DNA from: Girardinichthys multiradiatus
Lineage: Eukaryota; Chordata; Actinopteri; Cyprinodontiformes; Goodeidae
Assembly (NCBI RefSeq): GCF_021462225.1
Contig: NC_061804.1
Coordinates: 10,980,740 to 11,044,739 of the forward strand
Direction: 5' to 3'
DNA: 64,000 bases
The notes under the pieces are model-generated. The model saw only the letters and a list, made by a program, of their open reading frames with translations, did no database searches and was not told the DNA's origin. Shown piece by piece: positions 24,946 through 37,362 of the stretch (position 1 is the first letter of the stretch; the number at the start of each line of letters is the position of its first letter). Made by a program: the position numbers and the translations under genes.

Positions 24946-25105
24946 ATATTTTCAGTTGTTTCACACTTTTTTGTTCAGTATATAATTCCGCATGTATTAA
25001 TTCATAGTTTTGATGCCTTCAGTGTGAAGCTACAATATTCATAGTCATGAAAGTAAAGACAACTCTTTGAATGAGAAGGTGTGTCCAAACGTTTGGTCTG
25101 TACTG
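24946..25105 (+). repeat. Right terminal inverted repeat of the DD38E element
   Basis: Inverted partner of 23651-23808. It starts 3 bases after the transposase stop codon, so gene and repeat are practically adjacent. Confidence 0.85.
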
Positions 25106-25107
25106 TA

Positions 25108-26099
25108 CATGTCATAGAAACTATTTTCTATTTTATGTAAGGTGCATTTCCCAATTGAAAAAATGTCTACCTGACAGAGCCTATCTCTGGTTTGTTTCAT
25201 TTTATTTTGAGAGGAAATTAGCTTTATTATCAAGATCTTTCTGTATTTAATTTATATATTAATTTCCAGATTAATGTATAAAATCTCCCATGTAAATGTG
25301 AACAGATGGCTACTAAAGTGTATTTGTTGTTGTAATTGAGATGTGTTTTTAGGATTTTAATGGATAACTACAAATTCCAGGAATTATACCACTAACAAAT
25401 GATTGTTTGTAGTAAAACACTTGAGATTTAAAGATTATTGGTTTTCACATTGAGTTGTGTGTGCAACCTAAACGGTGTCCGTAGCTCCAAAAGGCTTAAT
25501 TTCCTAAACTGTTGTGGCATTTTTGACAGCAATTATTTTCAAGCAGTGCAGCATAAAATTACAAATAAAATTCCCTCAAACAACATGAAAATTTTTCTGT
25601 TTGGTTATTTTTTTCCCTCTGAATGTCCTGGATTCCTGGGGTTTTACTTCATTTGCATAAATGCTGAAAGTCTTTCTCCCATTTCACAGAGAAGACAGCA
25701 GATGAACCTCACCACATCTTGACAAGCGAGAGCAGAACAGGCCAAACATCAAAAAACATAATTTTTTTACTTCACTTTAATAGTTTTTACCCACTTATTG
25801 TTGTTCTCACCGGTTAGAATAGCAGTTCCTGTCCAATTTCATGTGTTTTTGCGTTTTGTCTCAGGTAAATGTTTCAGTGTTTTATAAATGTTTTGGCACA
25901 TTGTTGGAAATCTCAGTTCCGTTTCAGAATACCCACCCAGGCCCGATTCCTGTCAGACTGGTGGAATCAATAAGTTATTAAAATAAGACAAAAAGCAAAG
26001 ACAAAACAAATCTGTAAGGGAGCAAAAGCTTTTCACATCGCTGTATCACATCAACAGAGCTGCTTTTTATGGGCTGAATTACCATTTTGTCAAAGGCAC
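25108..26099. other. Unassigned non-coding DNA
   Basis: AT-rich, no supported gene. The part after 25920 becomes more GC-balanced and may belong to the candidate regulatory region that follows. Confidence 0.45.
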
Positions 26100-26890
26100 A
26101 TTTTACTCCAAGTATGTATGGATTAGTGGAAACTTAGCAGACAAATATTATGCCACAGGGAGAAGGCAATTTATTGCATTGGGGATTAGTCCGCTGCCTG
26201 CTTCGGTTGCTCAGGATAAATATTACTCGTGTCTGGAGGACAGGCAGGCGGCTGGCAGCGGTGCTTCACTCTTTGCCATGCTCGAGGAGCCGCTCACTCT
26301 TTCACCAAGTCATTACCGTAACCCTACAAGAGGAGAAGTGACACACAGAGACGACTTCCTGAGCGGCCTCCCTTATTGGGGCTGGACAAAGCCACCAGTG
26401 TGAGGGTTATTTCAGGTTGCTGGCTTTGCCTGTTTAGCATGGAAATCGTTACTTGAGCTCACTTTAACAGACTTAATTGCCCTGACACCATCCAGTCCCC
26501 CTGAATTTATCATCTTCATCCAAGTCCAGGGAGTGCAACTAAAGCAATAACCTCACCCGGGCCCAACCAATAGCTTATTGATTGGCACCCTATATAGTAA
26601 GAGACACATCTCCCCTGTAATCAAATGGGACAGTAGAGTTTGTCAGAATGGGGGGAAAGCTACCCAATGCTTTCCTCTTCCTACCTTATAAATTTCTCAG
26701 CCTAAGTTAATGAGAGCCAAAGGTTCTCCTCCACACATTTCTAATTGTCCTCATGTCGGCATGTGAAATGGCCGAGAGCAGCAATTTATTGGGTAAATCA
26801 GTTTAAGAGGAATACTGGTCAAGGACTGCCAAGCCACCAAGGCCCACCACCTGCCAGCTTCATCATTAGCCCGTGACTTTTCCTGACCCG
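26100..26890. promoter_or_regulatory. Candidate conserved non-coding region
   Basis: About 800 bases of complex, non-repetitive, GC-balanced sequence between AT-rich flanks. Features include GCAATTTATTGCATTGGGGA (26167-26186), CTTTATAAATTTCTCAG-like words and CAACCAATAGCTTATTGATTGG near 26566. The last holds a CCAAT box and an imperfect palindrome. No open frame spans it convincingly; the two short overlapping frames at 26150-26403 lack a domain. It resembles conserved enhancer clusters near developmental genes, judged by composition only. Confidence 0.25.
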
Positions 26891-27460
26891 GTATCTAGAA
26901 GATTACAATGGGACTGTGGGGAAAAAACTGTGACGTGACCTGCTGTGATAGCAGAGTCCCCACGCAATCATTTTCTGCTGGGACAGCAGTTTCTTTATGT
27001 GTAAGGGACAGGTGTTTATGCGTGAATTTAGTTGTCAGAAGTTTGGTGTTTGTCTCAAACCAGTGGATGGTCGAAGTTTCTTATGGCTGCAGGGGTAATG
27101 CAGCGAAGTGTATTTAATATCAATATCCACAATTATTGAAAAAGGCCAGTTATTTGTTGAGGAATAATATTTAAAACAAGAAATTCACAAAAGTAAAAAC
27201 AAACACAATTTAGATGTATTGTTGCTATGTTAATGTGGATATGCTCATTTGTGAAGGGAATACATTGTCAGACTTTTTATGTGACTTTGGCTAAACTGAA
27301 TTATTTTCTAATTGAAATAGTGACAATTTACAACAAATGTTTTAATCTTATTTATTCCAATCCTGTCCAGCAGTCTTGTCAGATTAACATCCTATCACAC
27401 CCGGTTCAGTTTGGTCCAAATTATAAAACCATACAGTCAGATTGAGGTAATGCCAATTAT
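26891..27460. other. Unassigned non-coding DNA
   Basis: No gene, RNA or recognised repeat is supported. Confidence 0.5.
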
Positions 27461-28012
27461 TCAAAAGGTTTCAAAGAAGTCCAGCTGAGTTTTTGTCACA
27501 TCACAATCACAAACCTCAGTGGATTTTATGTGACCAACCCACATAAGGTACTACATGATTGTGAAGTGGAAGGCAAAGTATACATTGTGTTTAATTATTT
27601 TTACAAATAAAAATCTGAAGTGTGCATAAATATATTCACCCCCCTTTTAATCTGATGCCACTAAACATAATCCCAAACAACCAACTGCCTTCTGTGTGTA
27701 ATTTAATCTGAGGAAAAATGCATCTGTTGTGTTTCTGGCCTCAAAGGTTTGTTAGAGAACATCAGAGAACAAAAAGCATCACGAAGACCAAAGAGCACAT
27801 CAGACAGATCAGGGAGGAGGTTGGGGAGAAGTTTAAAGCAGGGTTAGGTTCTAAAACAATATCTCAAACTCTGAACATCTTCCATCCGTCTGTTCAACCC
27901 TTCATCTGAACATGGAGAGAGGTTGGACCAATTGCAGACCTATGAAGACATGGATGTCCACCTAAACTGACAGGGTGGGCAAGAATAGCATTGATCGGAG
28001 AAGCAGCAGAAG
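27461..28012 (+). mobile_element. 5' half of a Tc1/mariner relic, sense
   Basis: Carries the left inverted repeat and N-terminal half of a Tc1 family. TTTTGTCACATCACAATCAC (near 27494), GGATTTTATGTGACCAACCC and GTGAAGTGGAAGGCAAAGTA represent the repeat. After that come the leader and a coding start around ATCACGAAGACCAAAGAGCAC (near 27778). AGACAGATCAGGGAGGAGGT, TTTAAAGCAGGGTTAGGTTC and GGATGTCCACCTAAACTGAC then encode the helix-turn-helix and the GRP-like linker. Sequence identity to the family stops near 28012. The catalytic half is absent here; a 3' half of the same family lies at 36783-37362. Confidence 0.7.
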
Positions 28013-29097
28013 GTGCTGTATAATGATATCAGAATATCTGGGCCTAGTTGAAGGGAACACATTCAGTGTTCCTGATTTAAAAAAAAAAAAAATGTTGGTC
28101 CTGAAACAGGCTCCCTGTTTGGGACAAACCTGTCGGGCTCCAGATCATGATGAGAGCTAGCTCCTCAGTCCGGCCTCTCTTGTTCTCCCCTCTCCTCTGG
28201 TGCACCAGCTCAGCCCACAGCTGGAGTCAAGTTTCAGCAATACGCTGAACAGAACCGAATTAAAGATCGATTCTGAAAACAGGCTGGAGTATTTGCCACC
28301 GCTTATGTTAGTGTAGGCTAGTTACTGCCGAGTTTCCATAGTGCAGCTAAAAACCAATATAAAGCATGAATGTTTCAGTGATCCTGCTGATGTGGGGTCA
28401 GTTTTATTGACTGAAGTTATGACTTTGTTTTTGCTGCACAATTTGTTGAATTACTGGCTTCACACAAGATGGTCACATAATCTGAGGTCAGCCACATGGA
28501 TGTCATATTTTATCTTCAATCGCTAAAATGTTTCTTCTGAATTAAACGGAATAAATCTTAAAGGTTTGCATATTCCTAGTTAATATTTTGATATTAAACA
28601 TCTAGAAAAATGTCTTCGTGTTAAAATAAGTTTAACTGTCAACTCATGGTAAAAGGTGGTATGCCTACCTGGATTGTGGGATTTTACTGGTCAGCTACGT
28701 GGCCTCATAGAAAAAACTCTAACCTTCAAAGAACTCTATTATTTTTTTTACGTTTTTGTTTTTAAATGAGCTTCTTTTCTTCTGCTCATTTTTAAAAAAA
28801 GAACAATTTGTACCAGTACAGTAAAACCAGAAAAATACTAGCTTGTGCTGTTTTTGGTTGGGGGGTCAGTTTCTGATGTATTTCTATCTAGATAATAATT
28901 TACTCACAGGTGGAAGTTGAGTGAAGGTCATTATTGCCAGGAAATCACAAGAATCACATTAATCTTACTTTTATGATCAAAAGACCAGTTTTCTGTAGAT
29001 GTGAGACAAATTACATTTTCAATGAAATTGGTGTTATCTGCGATTATAAAGAAGGTGGTCAGTAGTTACTGTCCAGTGTTTTACTTTAGTGCCTAAC
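28013..29097. other. Unassigned non-coding DNA
   Basis: Includes a short poly-A run at about 28078-28092 and thymine- and adenine-rich stretches near 28741 and 28793. Nothing else is recognisable. Confidence 0.5.
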
Positions 29098-29111
29098 GTG
29101 TGTGTGTGTGT

Positions 29112-29148
<37 letters not shown>
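29098..29148 (+). repeat. (TG)n microsatellite
   Basis: About 51 bases of alternating TG with one CTG interruption near 29116. It is a long pure dinucleotide tract, likely to vary in length between individuals. Confidence 0.95.
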
Positions 29149-29149
<1 letters not shown>

Positions 29150-30039
29150 CCTGCAGCCTCGCCCTCTTTAACCCAGCAGCTGATTAACAGACTGTTTAAA
29201 TGAAATATTTTCCTTTTGTGTTGCTTACAGTAAGACCATGTTGACGATCCGAGGTTGGTTTAGTCTTTTATTTTTTGCTGACACTTTCATAATAATAGAA
29301 AAAAATACTATGAACATATTCCTGCCATGAATGTTTTTACTGCTGAAGACAGTGACAATGAACTAGTAGAATTTGTAGAGGGGCAAGTGAAAAAAGAGGG
29401 TTCAACATGGTGGCAGTAAAGCATGGTGGAAATAATAAAAGCTGTTTGACTTTTCCTGCTTTAAAGTAGAATCATGCATAGCAGAAAAAATGTCTGTTTT
29501 TGGTTTTATTTTGCTTAAATCAGTCTTCTGGTCATTATGCCATGCAGTTGGTGTGTTTGCCTAAATTCAATTATTGCAAACACATTTAGCACCTATGTAC
29601 TTTAACCACTGCATGTTCATTTCTCAATACATTTTTCAATGTATTTAAGTATTTTGATGAATTATGAAGATTTAAGAGCATACAGATGCTGCCATCTTGT
29701 GTTTTATTTATCTTCATGTTATAATATTTGTATTAATACTAATTTGTTTTGGTCTGATCTCATCTGGGTTTAACTTTTAGAATCCTGGCAGATTTGACCC
29801 CTGATGTATATATTGGAGTCTATATTGCCTTACATTAGACTATGGGAATTTACTTCAAACTGTTGGTTATCAAAGCAGGTATGAAATGGACATGAAAACA
29901 ATCTGGTAGGAAATAGCCAAAACTACAAAATGGAGGTGGGGCAAAATGACCAGCACCCCTCTGCACATTGATTTTGTTCTACAAACCAACAAAGACTTTA
30001 TTAGATATATGTATTAAACGGATATCTCCATATTTATTT
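29149..30039. other. Unassigned non-coding DNA
   Basis: No supported gene or classified repeat. Confidence 0.5.
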
Positions 30040-30460
30040 ACCACCATGTTGAAGACTGAGAAGTAAGGAGTTATTTGAGATAGGATGGAGCATTGTTGTG
30101 TATGCATTGATAAGTAAGCAGAAACATCTTGCATTCAATCCAGAGCCAATGGAGTGAGTGAAGGATTTGGGTGATGTATTCATGTTTCCTTTGTTTCATC
30201 AGGATCTGGGCTGCACTGTTTTGTATGTACGGATGTTTTTGAATATATTTGATTGTTCCATTGAGAATACATTGCAGTAATGTAGTCTTGAAGAGATGAA
30301 AGCGTGGACCAGTTGTTCTGCGTTGTGTAAAGAAAGCTCTACCTTAACTACTTTATCTCTGAAATTTCCCAGAATGTTTCCAAATCCAGCATGTGCAATG
30401 TAAGAGGCTGAAAGTATGAAACCAAGCAACTATGTTCTAATACACTCAGCTTTACTTATA
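30040..30460 (-). mobile_element. Antisense LINE reverse transcriptase C-terminal fragment
   Basis: An open minus-strand frame at 30429-30199 contains FRDKVVKVELSLHNAEQLVH followed by AFISSRLHYCNV. This corresponds to the well-known fish LINE segment that reads LSFHDAE-LIHAFISSRLDYCNALL. Degenerate coding sequence continues on the minus strand beyond the end of that frame (near 30160-30060), with stops. It is a short internal piece of a LINE protein. I place it in the CR1/L2/Rex group only tentatively. Confidence 0.6.
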
Positions 30461-30759
30461 TCGGTCTGTAACAGCTAGCATATCTCTGCAGGAAATGCAG
30501 TTTGCTCCTTAACAACCTCTGATAGGATTGTACCATATTAGGAAAACATGCAGTTGCAATTTTCCTGACACTCCTCTTGGTCACTGATTTTTTTCCACCA
30601 TTTCCTGTGAGCTTTAGCATTTCAGCCTCTTGAAACGATATCAGGTGTGGTTATCAACAGCAGTGTAAGTCCATCCAACAGGCCCAATATAATGGCATGG
30701 AGAGTGTTAATGCATATCACTTTAAATGTAAGAGCCTGCCAAATATTGCGTACAAGCCC
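30461..30759. other. Unassigned non-coding DNA
   Basis: Short stretch with no supported feature. Confidence 0.5.
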
Positions 30760-30829
30760 TGCTTTACAAGTGCAGTATTGCATTCATTGATATTGCAATG
30801 ATTATTGTGATATGTCGTGCAGCTCTTAC
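30760..30829 (-). repeat. GGGCTGCACRATAT-type interspersed repeat, antisense end
   Basis: Read on the minus strand the piece begins AAGAGCTGCACGACATATCAC and continues into CAATAATCATTGCAATATC. This matches the start of a short fish repeat family that begins with an AGGGCTGCAC(A/G)ATATATC motif. A sense copy of the same start lies at 40690-40790. Probably a DNA-transposon derivative. Confidence 0.45.
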
Positions 30830-31879
30830 ATCTCTGACTGCATGTTTAAAACTTACTGATACTGAAAAATCTGAGTCCTCTTCACTTAGTATCAACCTCC
30901 ACACCGAAGATGGGTGTTGTTGTTACTTCAACCTGTTAGCACGTAGGTATGCTGCATCTGCTGACTGGAGGAAAATCAGAGAGCTTCTACCAATCTAGCT
31001 GAAACAATTTGCCAATTGCAACCAGTCGATTTGTCTGTATCTCAGACACAGTCAACATATTAACAGTTCTTGCTCGATGACGGTCCTACTTGGTAATCTT
31101 TTCTTCTTTTCCAAACAGGAGAGCTATTCTTGTTTCTCGAGGTATTTTGTAGTTATGACACTTTTAAATTACCTTGGCAAGCAGTTATCACAACCGTAGT
31201 ATTTGTCCTTGCTGCTTTGTTGTGTTGGACTGCTGTGTTTTGTCTGCAGCCTTAGGTAAGAAAAAGACAGAATCTGTTGCAGAGTTGTGATGTTTTTGTG
31301 TTTAAAGCAACTTCTCATCAACGTTTGGTGATGAAGGCTTGGCGAGTTGGTTGCCTTCTGTGACTTCTCCAGCAGATGTTACTTAATGTCACATACTGTA
31401 TATGATGCATCTTCCACTCATACCAACGATCGTATTGTAATTATGCACAGTTATACTTAATTTAGCTAATTTGCATATTATCTACCAGTTGCACAACAGC
31501 ATGAACAAAAGCAGTTTTTGAATGGAATTGTAAATAAAGTCTGCCAGTAAGGGATAAAACAATGAAATGTCAGGCTGTACCTGATAGAGCAGTCACACTG
31601 GCTTTTGTCTCACTTTACATTCAACTTTTTTTCATCAACAATGAATGTGACCTAATAACTAATAAGACCAATAAAACAGCTTTTAAACTTCCAAAGCGAT
31701 GGTTATAAAAATAATGGAGGAACCTGCTTTAAATATCTTCCTCAGTTTGGCCGGGACTTGGTGGGAAAGTTGCCCAGTTTGTGTCGAACAGAACTGAAGG
31801 ATGAAAAAGATGAGTTTTAGCAGCACCTTGGCAAGTAGTCATGTAAATTTGTTTTGAGCATGAAAGAAAGGAGATTTGG
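30830..31879. other. Unassigned non-coding DNA
   Basis: No supported gene. An octamer word followed by ATTA (ATTTGCATATTA, 31469-31480) lies in a block from 31430 to 31500 that may be regulatory. The same 12 bases recur at 32769-32780. Confidence 0.4.
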
Positions 31880-32245
31880 ACCACCTCCTGCATTTGTAGA
31901 GATGGTAGGAAGGCTGATCGAAACAGCCACTGATCTGTGACAGGCTGCGACAATGAGACGTATCCCTGTATCACAAGCCTGCCTGTAAATGGCAAGAGCT
32001 GTTATCCTTAAATTGCGAGGACCAAATATGCATAATGCGACGCATTGTCTGCCGGGCAGATTCATTTAGCGACACAGCACAGCAACAATAGATGAGCAAG
32101 TCAAATTCAGACATTAGCACATTGGCAAACAATGGGCTTGTCGAGAAAATGTAATGGAGCCAGCAGAATTGCACAAAGGATTGAGATAAAGGGACATTGC
32201 TGTAAAAATGTAGAAGCAGGAGAGCCTCCAGTCATGGAAAGGACA
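31880..32245. promoter_or_regulatory. Candidate conserved non-coding element
   Basis: Non-repetitive, GC-balanced block with words typical of conserved enhancers. Examples are GGACCAAATATGCATAATGC near 32020, GCACATTGGCAAACAATGGG near 32117 and GGATTGAGATAAAGGGACAT near 32179. The last two resemble FOX/SOX and GATA/LEF site combinations. Minus-strand open frames here overlap each other and carry no domain. The inference is compositional only. Confidence 0.28.
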
Positions 32246-33050
32246 CCCAGAAGCAAAAATTAGAAGGGAGATAGTGCAGATAGAAATGGTGTCCTGATTA
32301 ATGTCTTGATCTGTGACATAAAACAAAGGCAATCTGTTCTGGTGGGAAAATAAAGAAAAATAATCCAGATATTATTTTACAGCAGTAGTGCAATCAATAC
32401 AAGCAGTTATCATAGAATTTGGTCCAGCAATCTGTACTCCTTACTCTCGATATTCACCATAAAAGAGATGTCAAACAAAAGCTGGTCTCTGTTTGGTGTG
32501 GTCTGGCCGAGGCTGTCGTCTGGTGAAGACCCGGGATTTGCTGCTTTAAGGCTGGTCATTTAGAACAAAACAGGAGAACTCCTTCTGTAAATCTTGCCTA
32601 CACAAACCTAGCTGGAACCCCGAAAAAGAACATGTTATGAGCTGAATCATCAACAAGCCATATCAAAACACAGAGATATCAAGCTAGTGTTAGCTCATCT
32701 AGGCTAACACTGGGGCCTTTGCTATGCTTTGCAACTGAAGTCTGGTAACTTAATTGCAAAAGCAATTGATTTGCATATTAGAACCAAACAAACAACATTG
32801 CCTGCGATTTTTTTACCTATTTATTTTACTTTATAACTTTTATCACTCATTGTCAGAAACCTTGATAGACCACACATAATAATCCTAGAATCTTATACAT
32901 TCATAACTTTGCATCATTCCAGTCTTTTACCATCGGCATTATCGCTTATTATTGGAAACACAATTTGGGTGCGACTCTTCCACCTGTGAGCAGTGCCTCA
33001 TCAGGACAGAGCCTGGAATTATTTATAAAATCAATAATAGAAAACAAAAC
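32246..33050. other. Unassigned non-coding DNA
   Basis: No supported gene or classified repeat. Confidence 0.5.
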
Positions 33051-33428
33051 ATGGCTGCATGGTGGCGAAGTTGGTAGTACCTGTTGCCTTGCCGCAAGAA
33101 GGTCCTGGGTTGGACTCTTGGCCAGGGGTCTTTCTGCATGGAGTTTGCATGTTCTCTCCGCGCATGCGTGGGTTCTCTCCGGGTACTCTGGCTTCCTCCC
33201 ACAGTCCAAAGACATGCCTGTTAGGTTAATTGGTCTCTCTAAATTGCCCTTAGGTGTGAATGAGTGTGTGTGTGGTTGTTTGTCCTGTGTGTGTGTCTGT
33301 GTTGTGCTGTGATGGGTTGGCGACCTGTCAGGGGTGTACCCCGCCTCTCGCCCGTAGACTGCTGGAGATACTCACCAGCTCTGCTGTGACCCACTATAAA
33401 ATAAGAGGTATAGAAGATGAATGAATAA
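33051..33428 (+). repeat. tRNA-derived SINE, near complete
   Basis: The tRNA-like head has an A-box-like stretch (TGGCGAAGTTGG, 33063-33074) and a B-box-like stretch (GGGTTGGACTC, 33107-33117). The body contains TGGAGTTTGCATGTTCTC, TCCTCCCACAGTCCAAAGAC, TTAGGTTAATTGGTCTCTC and GTACCCCGCCTCTCGCCC. The tail is ATAAGAGGTATAGAAGATGA followed by ATGAATAAAA. Length and order fit a widespread teleost tRNA SINE. The ending resembles the 3' end of the RTE element in this window, as expected if RTE machinery mobilised it. A truncated copy lies at 7350-7480. Confidence 0.8.
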
Positions 33429-34779
33429 AAACATATTTCATTACTTCCGTCTGTGCTGTTTGAAATTAAAGAGAGAACTCCAATCTGACTCCAAATCAAG
33501 GGGGAAATTACATAGATCTGCAGCACTGATGGGCAGGATTGCTCCGGCATGCATTTAATGCAATCTGCTTTGTGAATTTAGTGCAGAAAATTAAGCAGAT
33601 GATGACAGGAAAACAGATGCAAGAATGAAGCTCCAAGAATTCTCCCCAGATTTTGATCAGTGCACAGATGGTTGTGCAGAAAAACATTTCAGTGATGTAA
33701 TACAAGCCAGATGAGGCACGGTTACTCTGTGGGTTAATCACTTTGACCTGTTTATGTTGAACATTATTTATCTATTTTGCACATATCGGTAAAGTTGCTG
33801 CCTACATCGCATGAAGAACTCCAACATACAAAGCCTGCTGTTGCAGATAACAGCAAAGCAAATTAAAGTGTTTGAACATAAACAAACTACTCAACCAGAG
33901 GTAAAGCACACTCATAGTCTGTGTGGTGTTATTTGTTGAGTGCTGTTATTCCTGAGGAAATTTCTCCTCCATCTCATCCCAAGTTTCACTGTTTCCTTAA
34001 AGGTAAAGCTCCTAACCGTCTCACAGGTGAATGCTTTGTTGGAAATAGATGTAATAAACGTGATGCAGATCAGGCATGCTATATTCCATTCAGTCCCCAT
34101 AAAAAGGACCTTATTTTATTCATGGACATGAATGCAGTGAGAACTGGCTGGTCCGCCCGGTTTTTCACCTTACTTCCATTCTGTGGATTTTTTTTTACTC
34201 TGTTGAATTTGAGAAGGTTTTCTTTGCATTTAGCCCAATTTAGTCTACTCGTATTTACCCCGCTGACAACTGTAGCTTCCTGCAGCAGGCCTGAAGTGGG
34301 TTCTGCAAATGTGACAGAGCCTGACATGTTCACCCTGACTTCAAACTGCTTCATCTGAATAAGGGGAAAAATGTTCTGCTTATTGTCCAGTTCCAACAAG
34401 CAGACAGCTTTTGTTTATATGTTTAGGTGACAGGCAAAGATAAAGAAGTGAGTTCGGGCAACAGAAAACCTTGCATTTAATTTTTTAATAACAAAAATAA
34501 ATGATGGATTAACACATTGGAACATGCTGAGTTAGATTATTTGTCAGTCTACTTCTGAGGGAACGCAGTGAAGAACGACCCTTGTGACAATAAAAAGTGA
34601 GTCTTGAAGCGAAATGGATTTGAGCCCTCGCTGCACGCTGATGCCAGGTGTTACTGACTCACTCTGCTGCGTTGACTTTCACCTTGGACCGTACTTGCTG
34701 CTGTCACTATAAGAAAATGTTGATGTGTGAGTCGAATGTGTCACAGAAACTGCTCATTAGTCACTTACTGGCAGGAGGA
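33429..34779. other. Unassigned non-coding DNA
   Basis: Several overlapping short open frames on both strands near 33910-34400 have no recognisable domain. No classified repeat is seen. Confidence 0.45.
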
Positions 34780-35280
34780 GTTGCCAGCTGGATCGTACAG
34801 CATGATTTAAAAAAGTTAACAATTAAAAGCTGGAAAAAAAGCAACATCTTGATCCAACACATGTTGCTCCTACCTGGCCCATGCAAGACGATGATGCCTG
34901 TGCCTGGTCGTGTGATCAGGTTCCCTTGCAGGTTGTCTAGCATGCTGACCATGCTGATGTAAACGGTTTCTAATGGTCTGAAGTGACTCTCACCTCTCTG
35001 AATTGTGCCTGGAGGTGAGTGGCATTCACCATCCAGTTCTGCAGGGCCCTGTTCACAATGAAACGGCCATCGTTGTGGGATGCGGCCAAAGGATGTCCAC
35101 TTCTATGCCTTTTCAGTGACTCTTTCAGTCTCTCTGTATCTCTGGTAGAACCTAGAGATGACCCTCTCTGACCTTCTAGCCTCAGTGGCCACTTCCGTCT
35201 GAGAACATCCTGTTTGAAGCCCCTCAATGACAACGCAGTTGTTAACATCAGTTGTTAGGTGTCGCCCTGGTCTCAGGATG
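34780..35280 (-). mobile_element. Antisense Tc1/mariner relic of a further family
   Basis: Minus-strand translation gives GHPLAASHNDGRFIVNRALQ followed by NWMVNATHLQAQFRE. This aligns with the second DNA-binding part of Tc1 transposases (GRPR-TT--DDRYI---LRNR--TA--LQ--LR). Further 3' on the minus strand the region covering VS-TVR--L and the start of the catalytic domain is degraded. The relic keeps mainly the N-terminal half. It differs in sequence from the other Tc1 families in the window. Confidence 0.5.
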
Positions 35281-36782
35281 TCAAAATGTGGACAGCATTA
35301 TTAGGACAAGACTGATGACTGAAGTTTGAGATGGCGAATTTGGGCGTAGGTGCACAACGAGTTCCTAAAGTGAAGATTTGCTTTGTGATTTACACAGTGA
35401 GGGGGTGAGCCTGTAGAAATGTTGTCTGATAGCAGTAGCTTGTAGACCTAAATAACCGGTACCCTATTCATGGATTTAAAATCACTCTTTGGCAAGCCCA
35501 GTCTAACTGCTTGTTATAAAAACTAATTTGAAAACTAATTCTGGAAGCATCCAGGCTATCTGTTGCAGCATTTATGAGATGTGAATGGGCACCAGCACCT
35601 GTGTCAGCAGAATATTTAATATTAGGAGACCAGCAGTGATTGTGCAAGGCTCACTTTTCTCCACATAACCGTCTGTGTAGTCGTGAGAACTGAACTACAA
35701 TACATTAATGTTTCTGTTAAAACGTCATTGATGAGACGCCATCTGTCACAACACTCCATCTCTCTAAGTCTGTCAGCGGTTTACCCATAGCATGTTGTTC
35801 GGCCTGAAAAGCCAGTTGTAGGTAGGTAGTTATAGGTTCCAACTGAGTAAACTGGATGTTGGCTATAGTTGAAAGAATTAAGTTTATCTGCTTGTTTTGC
35901 TCTTTGTTTTCAGAAGATAAATGGTGAAAAACCCTTCATTTAGTGTGAGTTTAAATTGTTCAGTTGGGCTCTTTTAATCCAGATGTTTTCAGTCAGGCTG
36001 AAGAAATATTTATCTATGTACTCCTAGGAAGTTCCAATAAAAAACAGAAGCGGAATGAAAATATTGGAAATCAGAGGATTATTTGCAACTACTTGAAATG
36101 ATTCTGAATCAGTTTGAGTTTTTTTTTAATGATTTTAGATGAAAGGATTCTGATATTGCATGTTTATACCTCTAAATGAATATTTAACTGTTTGTGCTAG
36201 CTCAGATCTACAGGTATTATCAGCACAGTGAACTGGGAATATTTTGGCTTCTCCTAATTAAACTGTTTCTGGTGGCTACTGTTCAGCAGCTATGAAATGA
36301 AACGTGTCGAGATGTTTTCTTTATGTGAAAGAAACACAGACACTTACTCCCGGAAGATGAGCTGGTTTGAAGGGCGGGGTGTTTTCATGCTTCATCTGAT
36401 TTAACCCCAGCTCTCCCATTAGGCTTGTCAGGCCTCACGGGATGTGTTGCCTGCTCCACAATAACAACGGTGGTGCCTTTGATAAAATAATGAGGTGTTA
36501 AGGTTTTATTAGCAAACCCAACCGTGGATAGGAGATAGATTTGTGGAGAGACTGGTGTGAAAATTGTTTTAGAAGAATATCTTTATTAGAAAAAGTGTGG
36601 GAGGGGAAGTTTTATTAAGTCTATGGTTAGAATGACTATAAAAGATGTATTTTTAAAACATCTCCTTGCTCAGTGACAGACATCCTACTTTCTAGGCTGA
36701 CCTTATTTTTTTTCAAAAAAGCTGATAAATTGAATAAACTAGAAAAGACACATGCAACTGTCTTTTATCAGGTTTTGCCAAA
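35281..36782. other. Unassigned non-coding DNA
   Basis: No supported gene or classified repeat; locally AT-rich. Confidence 0.5.
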
Positions 36783-37362
36783 TGTAATGTTTGGCATGGT
36801 TGTGGCAGCATCATGCTGTGGGGATTGTTTTCTAGGAGGGACAGGGAAGCTGGTCAGAGTTGTTGGAAAATGGATGGAGCAAAATTCAGGACAGTCCAGA
36901 AAAAACCTGCAAGGAACTGAGACTGGGGCGGGGGTTCAGCTTCCAGCAGGAAAAGGATAGCATACAGCCAGATATGCAATGGGAGGATCCAAGAGCAAAC
37001 TATATTTGTGATAGAATGGTCTAGTTAAAGGCCAGCCCTATATCCAATTGAGAATCTGTGGCAGGATTTAAAACCTGGTGTTATGTCACCAGTAATGAGC
37101 AGACATTTCAGTGTGAAGATGTCAGAAATACCTGCCGCTGGGCCTGCAGTGGTTCTGTACTGACCCAGGGTGGCTGTATACCACAACATGCCCCAGTTTT
37201 TCTGATTTATTTATTTTTTTAAGATTTTGGAAACCATTATTGTTTTCCCTCCACTTTCCAATGATGCACTTGATTTTGTAAGATAGAATCCCAGTAACAC
37301 ACTGCTGCTGGAGGTTATGTGAAAAAGTTCAACAGGTATGAATACTTTTGAAAGGTTCTGTA
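36783..37362 (+). mobile_element. 3' half of a Tc1/mariner relic, sense
   Basis: Begins within the transposase at GTGGCAGCATCATGCTGTGG (36802-36821). It continues through GGGACAGGGAAGCTGGTCAG, GAGACTGGGGCGGGGGTTCA and CTTCCAGCAGGA to ATCCAATTGAGAATCTGTGG (the NPIENLW box, near 37042). It then runs through the 3' flank to the right inverted repeat (GTGAAAAAGTTCAACAGGTA near 37318, then TGAATACTTTTG). It is the same Tc1 family as the 5' half at 27461-28012. Deletions and stops abound. Confidence 0.7.

Larger units (their letters stand above)
23651..25105 (+). mobile_element. Full-length Tc1-like element of DD38E type, inactivated
   Basis: A 1455-bp element starting CAGTACAG and ending CTGTACTG. 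It is flanked by TA at 23649-23650 and 25106-25107, the Tc1/mariner target duplication. Long terminal inverted repeats of about 158 bp (23651-23808 and 24946-25105) enclose one transposase gene. The spacing between the second catalytic aspartate and the glutamate is 38 residues rather than the usual 34 of Tc1. This fits the DD38E lineage described in animals as Intruder; that name is from general knowledge and is not verified here. The transposase carries a frameshift and a nonsense codon, so the copy is not autonomous. Confidence 0.9.
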